A model generated the notes under the pieces. That model saw only the letters and a program-made list of their open reading frames with translations, was not told the DNA's origin and did not search any database. Positions 60,001 to 64,000 of a DNA stretch of 64,000 nucleotides are shown here, piece after piece. The first letter of the stretch is position 1. Each line of letters begins with the position of its first letter. This stretch comes from Blastocystis sp. Blastoise. Taxonomy: Eukaryota; Sar; Bigyra; Opalinata; Blastocystidae. A program made the position numbers and the translations under genes. The DNA lies in the NCBI GenBank assembly GCA_039096225.1, contig JBBPEB010000031.1, forward strand, positions 26,001 through 90,000, read 5' to 3'.

Positions 60001-61920
60001 TATCAATACGATCGTAAAGGAAAAAATCAAAAAGTTCCTTTTTCATTCCATCGTCATATATATAGTTTATTAATAGTATTATTTAATATTCGTTTAATTG
60101 CTAAAAGACAAAATATTATATTAAACGATACTATACGTAAAGTTTATTATTTTACGAAGGACGTTGCTCCTTTTTATAATATTGATATGAAATATGATGA
60201 AACTCAACCTGAAACTGCTTATTGTTTAGATACAATAGATGTTGATTTCTCTAATTATACTGAATTAATTAAATTTATTGCTGTTACATTTAGTAGTAAA
60301 ACTATTCAAGAAGTATTTTGTCCTAAAGAAAAACAAACAAAACATAGATTTGGTGAACATTTTAAGGGACCTATACGAAATATTGATAATTTAGTTCTTA
60401 AAATATGTCAATATTTACCTTGGGAATGTTATCAATATTTATGTAAATACTTCTTATCTTTAAGTAATTCTAATTATTTGGTATTATTCTTTATTACTCA
60501 TTATTTGGATAATTCAAATATGGAATCAACTGCTGTTTCTAATGTTTTTGATTTATTAGTTCCTGAAAAAGCAAAAACTCTTAGTGTTCAATATATAAAG
60601 TTATTATTTACGATCGTTAAACATCCCTTAGTAGATGAAATATTACATAAGAAACAAGTACCTCAATTAGTCAGTAAATGGAATACATTAGTGGATAGTT
60701 TATGGTCAAATGATTCTTTAGCAAAAGAATCTTCTTTTTATTTAGTTTCTGAAATATTTGAAGATATTTGGGAATCGGATAATAGTATGAAATATTTTGA
60801 TATGATTGGAAAGATGAATGGATCCACAAATACTCAGAATTTCATTATTAATTCATTTATGTATTTATCATTTGTATTCTATAAGGATTATGATGAAGTA
60901 TTTGAATCTTGGATAAATAATCATTTTAATGATACTCCCATCTTAAAAGATATGTATTCAAAGATTAAAACGAAATGTTCACTTAAAATCAATACAGAAA
61001 GAGCTGATTTTATTCGTAATATTATATTAAAGACTTATGTTTCATTAAGTGGTTGTTCATTGAAAGATACACGTATTGTTTTATTAACATTTGTTGCTAT
61101 GACTAGTAACAACTTAGATGATTATGAATTAGTTGCACCTATTGCTAAAGATATTATATTGAATAAGAATGTTAAAGAAAGAAATATCAAGGAAAATGAA
61201 TATTTTGCTTCTTTATTACTTTTATTACGTTATAATAAAGATATTCTTTTAGAACTATTAAGAAATAGTTTACAATTCTGTAATGCTTTAGTATCTTTAT
61301 CAAAGAATAAGAATTCATCTGAATTGATCGATTCTCTTGAACCTTATTTAAAGGAAATAAACATGAATAAAGAAACTTTCACTACATTAGTTTCTAAACA
61401 ACAATTACGAAATGAATTTGAATCTTCTATTAGTTATTCTATTATGAATTTTTATTTAGATAAAAATTATTCTAAATATATTAATACAAGTAGAAAAGAA
61501 TTAGGTCAAATATATGGATGTTTACTTGATTTAATACATGATGATAGCTATCCTTTATTTAAATTAATATCATTATTAAGTAAGTATTCAAATCAAGATG
61601 GATCTTATGATTTTATTCAATTCTGTAATGAAATTACATTAAATGATTTCCCTTCTTATTGTATTACTTATTTAGCTGATAGATGTTATAGTTTATATAT
61701 TCCTGAATGGTCAACTACTATGTTTAACATTGAACAATTATACACTCAAAATCATTCTGCTATTTCTGCATTTATGTATTTATTCTTAGCAAAGAGTTCT
61801 TATAACAGATATACTACAAATACTATGATTCGAACATTCAAACAACATATTGCTGAAGACTCAACAACTTATCCTGAACTCAATATTTTCTTTAACATTT
61901 TTGCTAACTACTTACAATAA
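57055..61920 (+). CDS. Large intronless gene, 1621-aa protein of unknown function
   Basis: One uninterrupted frame from ATG 57055 (context aaaacATGtca) to TAA 61918-61920. The stop overlaps an AATAAA (61917-61922) that could serve in polyadenylation. The protein starts MSDLLDILTFPLKDASKSFK. It is rich in Leu, Ile, Tyr, Ser, Asn and Lys and looks largely helical, with no signal peptide, no clear membrane segment and no motif I recognise. A Lys/Pro-rich linker (PKQSPPEKQEKKKKYSY, about residues 853-870) divides it into two roughly equal halves, suggesting an alpha-solenoid-like scaffold; that is inference. Codon use is A/T-ending, like the ABC gene next to it, and no transfer is suggested. The absence of introns contrasts with the intron-rich neighbour. 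Confidence 0.85.
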   Translation: MSDLLDILTFPLKDASKSFKSLSEDEVDSLYGLIPKDNDLMKAQFYRLLVYRDDVNRLVKYLQVETVQFQNVCYTYLHIPKLEKKFILQIKSVDQFFDLVNTLSVSLKNYLFSNFVKYCTDVSLIDSILLKESPLLSDSFKNELAYQSSAEYLYTIYIKDTSSVSIDSLQKYKNSHEFCHKVFFHLLEVISSYSPTKGTDFFEGLTCVCCPYLWVKKYILDERITKNSITQTGYIWLVDTIMKRIEHEDFIDIFLEKSFYFKDINENKDTIEEITLYKQIEASHVNICNSNRISIKDLLRELFYYAPKYMIDTYHLFTDKFCYLIDYDVDLDCLLSLYLLFKHYHYDEQYKVMLRLICEKSLFDPITISSKFSLLFERVNTIYFYLYKEDIPLFYQYVIDYYLNKIKLTTLNNEFATKVSNYIRFFHIIFSNDEYKQELDSMTESVLPQLMSRNIDLNTRLSLYSIDFKRVPLDFMYFNGFKGIKKFYPTVYSCEKSLASKNNGYLFNKDADTRSSSIDALVSACIQSKDICFTHRLLHSLLRLYDKDDNLTCDFNKLILLFSPDCLNMNLKEVKNSLGYLTSTIRNELRDDIVEWAKSSGKLDCTLLPSIILCLMFFSIQYPSYSQEYYNFYKPLMNTYVELECKLTSDISFNPYRHKMSVVEWYKNTPFENRMNSKLWTVLEKNENYLLTGKSFKDLEFFKSHYCYSYDYIYVYIKNSSYNDELEYKPITKSITDSILELIVDYLDKTKPIDVLLDTIFDYLCYCGIYNKSTTRILEKKSEYTIKETISTSYYQIDQPILSEMNKEIRDYYGNIKGLSTFSSWYTINNYYYSFYKELSKPSKSIRYISTPKQSPPEKQEKKKKYSYIENSNHIIHYEPKVAHLLLKSNSEDIVEYISSVKNLLSTLILSSDTYNSLLKVCKSDIYTKCYNTIFDSYGLCDSTLSTFIPISIPEEELQQLYDISLTFYHAFLEMIYFYIYYYQYDRKGKNQKVPFSFHRHIYSLLIVLFNIRLIAKRQNIILNDTIRKVYYFTKDVAPFYNIDMKYDETQPETAYCLDTIDVDFSNYTELIKFIAVTFSSKTIQEVFCPKEKQTKHRFGEHFKGPIRNIDNLVLKICQYLPWECYQYLCKYFLSLSNSNYLVLFFITHYLDNSNMESTAVSNVFDLLVPEKAKTLSVQYIKLLFTIVKHPLVDEILHKKQVPQLVSKWNTLVDSLWSNDSLAKESSFYLVSEIFEDIWESDNSMKYFDMIGKMNGSTNTQNFIINSFMYLSFVFYKDYDEVFESWINNHFNDTPILKDMYSKIKTKCSLKINTERADFIRNIILKTYVSLSGCSLKDTRIVLLTFVAMTSNNLDDYELVAPIAKDIILNKNVKERNIKENEYFASLLLLLRYNKDILLELLRNSLQFCNALVSLSKNKNSSELIDSLEPYLKEINMNKETFTTLVSKQQLRNEFESSISYSIMNFYLDKNYSKYINTSRKELGQIYGCLLDLIHDDSYPLFKLISLLSKYSNQDGSYDFIQFCNEITLNDFPSYCITYLADRCYSLYIPEWSTTMFNIEQLYTQNHSAISAFMYLFLAKSSYNRYTTNTMIRTFKQHIAEDSTTYPELNIFFNIFANYLQ

Positions 61921-62740
61921 ACGCTTTTTTATTATTTGTTTTTTTTTTTATTTATTTATTTATGTTTTTAATTTTTATTTTATTTATTCATGTATTTCAT
62001 ATTTTTTATTATTTATTAATGTATTTCATTTTACTGCATCATGCACTTATATAACTGTATTATTTTATTTTCATTTTTGTTTTGTTGTTAGTTTATTTAG
62101 TAGTACACTCATAACCTTAGAATCAAGACACTTTTTCAATCACATTCTTTTATTAAATTTTTAATATTAATTAAATATTCATAGTTCTACATAAAATCCA
62201 TATAACACCAATCTCAAGTTAAATTAAACATTATCAATCATCATAGAAACATCCAAGATACTAATTAAACAAAATTTGTAACTAGCTATTCCTAATATAA
62301 TTGGTATCCCTTTTACTGTAAAAATTGAATTATAGATAATTGTTGGATAAGTAATTTGCTTCTCAATTCTTAATGTTTCCATTTAAAAAATGGAAGATTA
62401 ATTATTAAATAAAATAGCCATGATATATAACTATAAGAAACATATGCATACAACCATTCTGATTCCTTAAAACGACTGATAAGCTATCCATATTTAGATA
62501 AACATATAGATCTATAAAAAGTATTCTTTCAAGGAATTATAAAAAGAAATATCTTTCTCAATAGGGAAAGTAATTTCAAAATGTAGAGAGAAATTGATGA
62601 TTTCCGTGAATTTATTCGGTTTCTTGTGGGTTTCCGAAGAAATATAATTTTAACAAAAATGAGAATCTTTTGGATGCAAACGTTTAAAAAAATTGTTAAA
62701 AAATAATTATTTTTATTTTAAATTTCTCAAGTATTCTAAT
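61921..62740. other. Intergenic region
   Basis: About 820 bp, T-rich just after the stop codon (3' untranslated or terminator-like), then AT-rich DNA with no gene seen. It ends at the ABC transporter start. Confidence 0.6.

Positions 62741-64000
<1,260 letters not shown>

Overview
This is a window from a very AT-rich eukaryotic genome. Introns run from GTATAT/GTAAGT to TATAG, coding regions use A/T-ending codons, and there are Asn/Ser-rich tracts and many AT microsatellites. The sequence does not fix the organism; an amoeba (dictyostelid-like) or an AT-rich early-diverging fungus would fit. About 47 kb of the 64 kb is a nested pile of Helitron rolling-circle transposons. Two ordinary host genes lie at the right end.

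The Helitrons share one terminal grammar: a 5' end TCATTACTATATATATGAGA, a 3' end made of a 50-nt GC-rich hairpin that finishes GTnACCCTAG, and insertion between A and T. I call three size classes HelA (about 12.1 kb, autonomous), HelB (about 6.4 kb) and HelC (about 2.7-3.2 kb). From left to right: HelC-1 (<1-2242) sits inside the transposase exon of HelA-1 (2243-13795, reverse). HelC-2 (4872-8040) sits in an intron of HelA-1. HelA-1 itself sits in the 5' tip of HelB-1 (13796-22877, forward), which also carries HelC-3 (15854-18534). A host spacer follows (22878-24628), then HelA-2 (24629-43146, reverse) carrying HelB-2 (33604-40042). HelA-2 is fused to a truncated HelA-3 (43147-47397). After AT-rich host DNA comes HelC-4 (52560-55245). 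Several insertions can be proved because the uninterrupted site exists in another copy within the window.

HelA-2 holds the one gene that reads as complete. It has 15 exons on the minus strand (24865-33265) and about 2085 codons. A basic first exon is followed by ten tiny exons. All but one of these start G|GT-like and end in phase 1, so most can be skipped without breaking frame. Next come an Asn/Ser-rich exon, two small exons, and a large exon with the HUH Rep nuclease and a Pif1-type helicase. HelB carries a related but strongly diverged and decayed mini-exon set without Rep/helicase. All three classes carry a conserved tRNA-like cloverleaf on the strand opposite to the element; there are eleven copies of two types. 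HelA and HelB also show a divergent set of apparent exons leading into a polypyrimidine tract and then the cloverleaf.

The host genes are an intronless 1621-codon gene of unknown function (57055-61920) and the 5' part of a multi-exon ABCC/MRP-type ABC transporter (62741 to beyond the window end).
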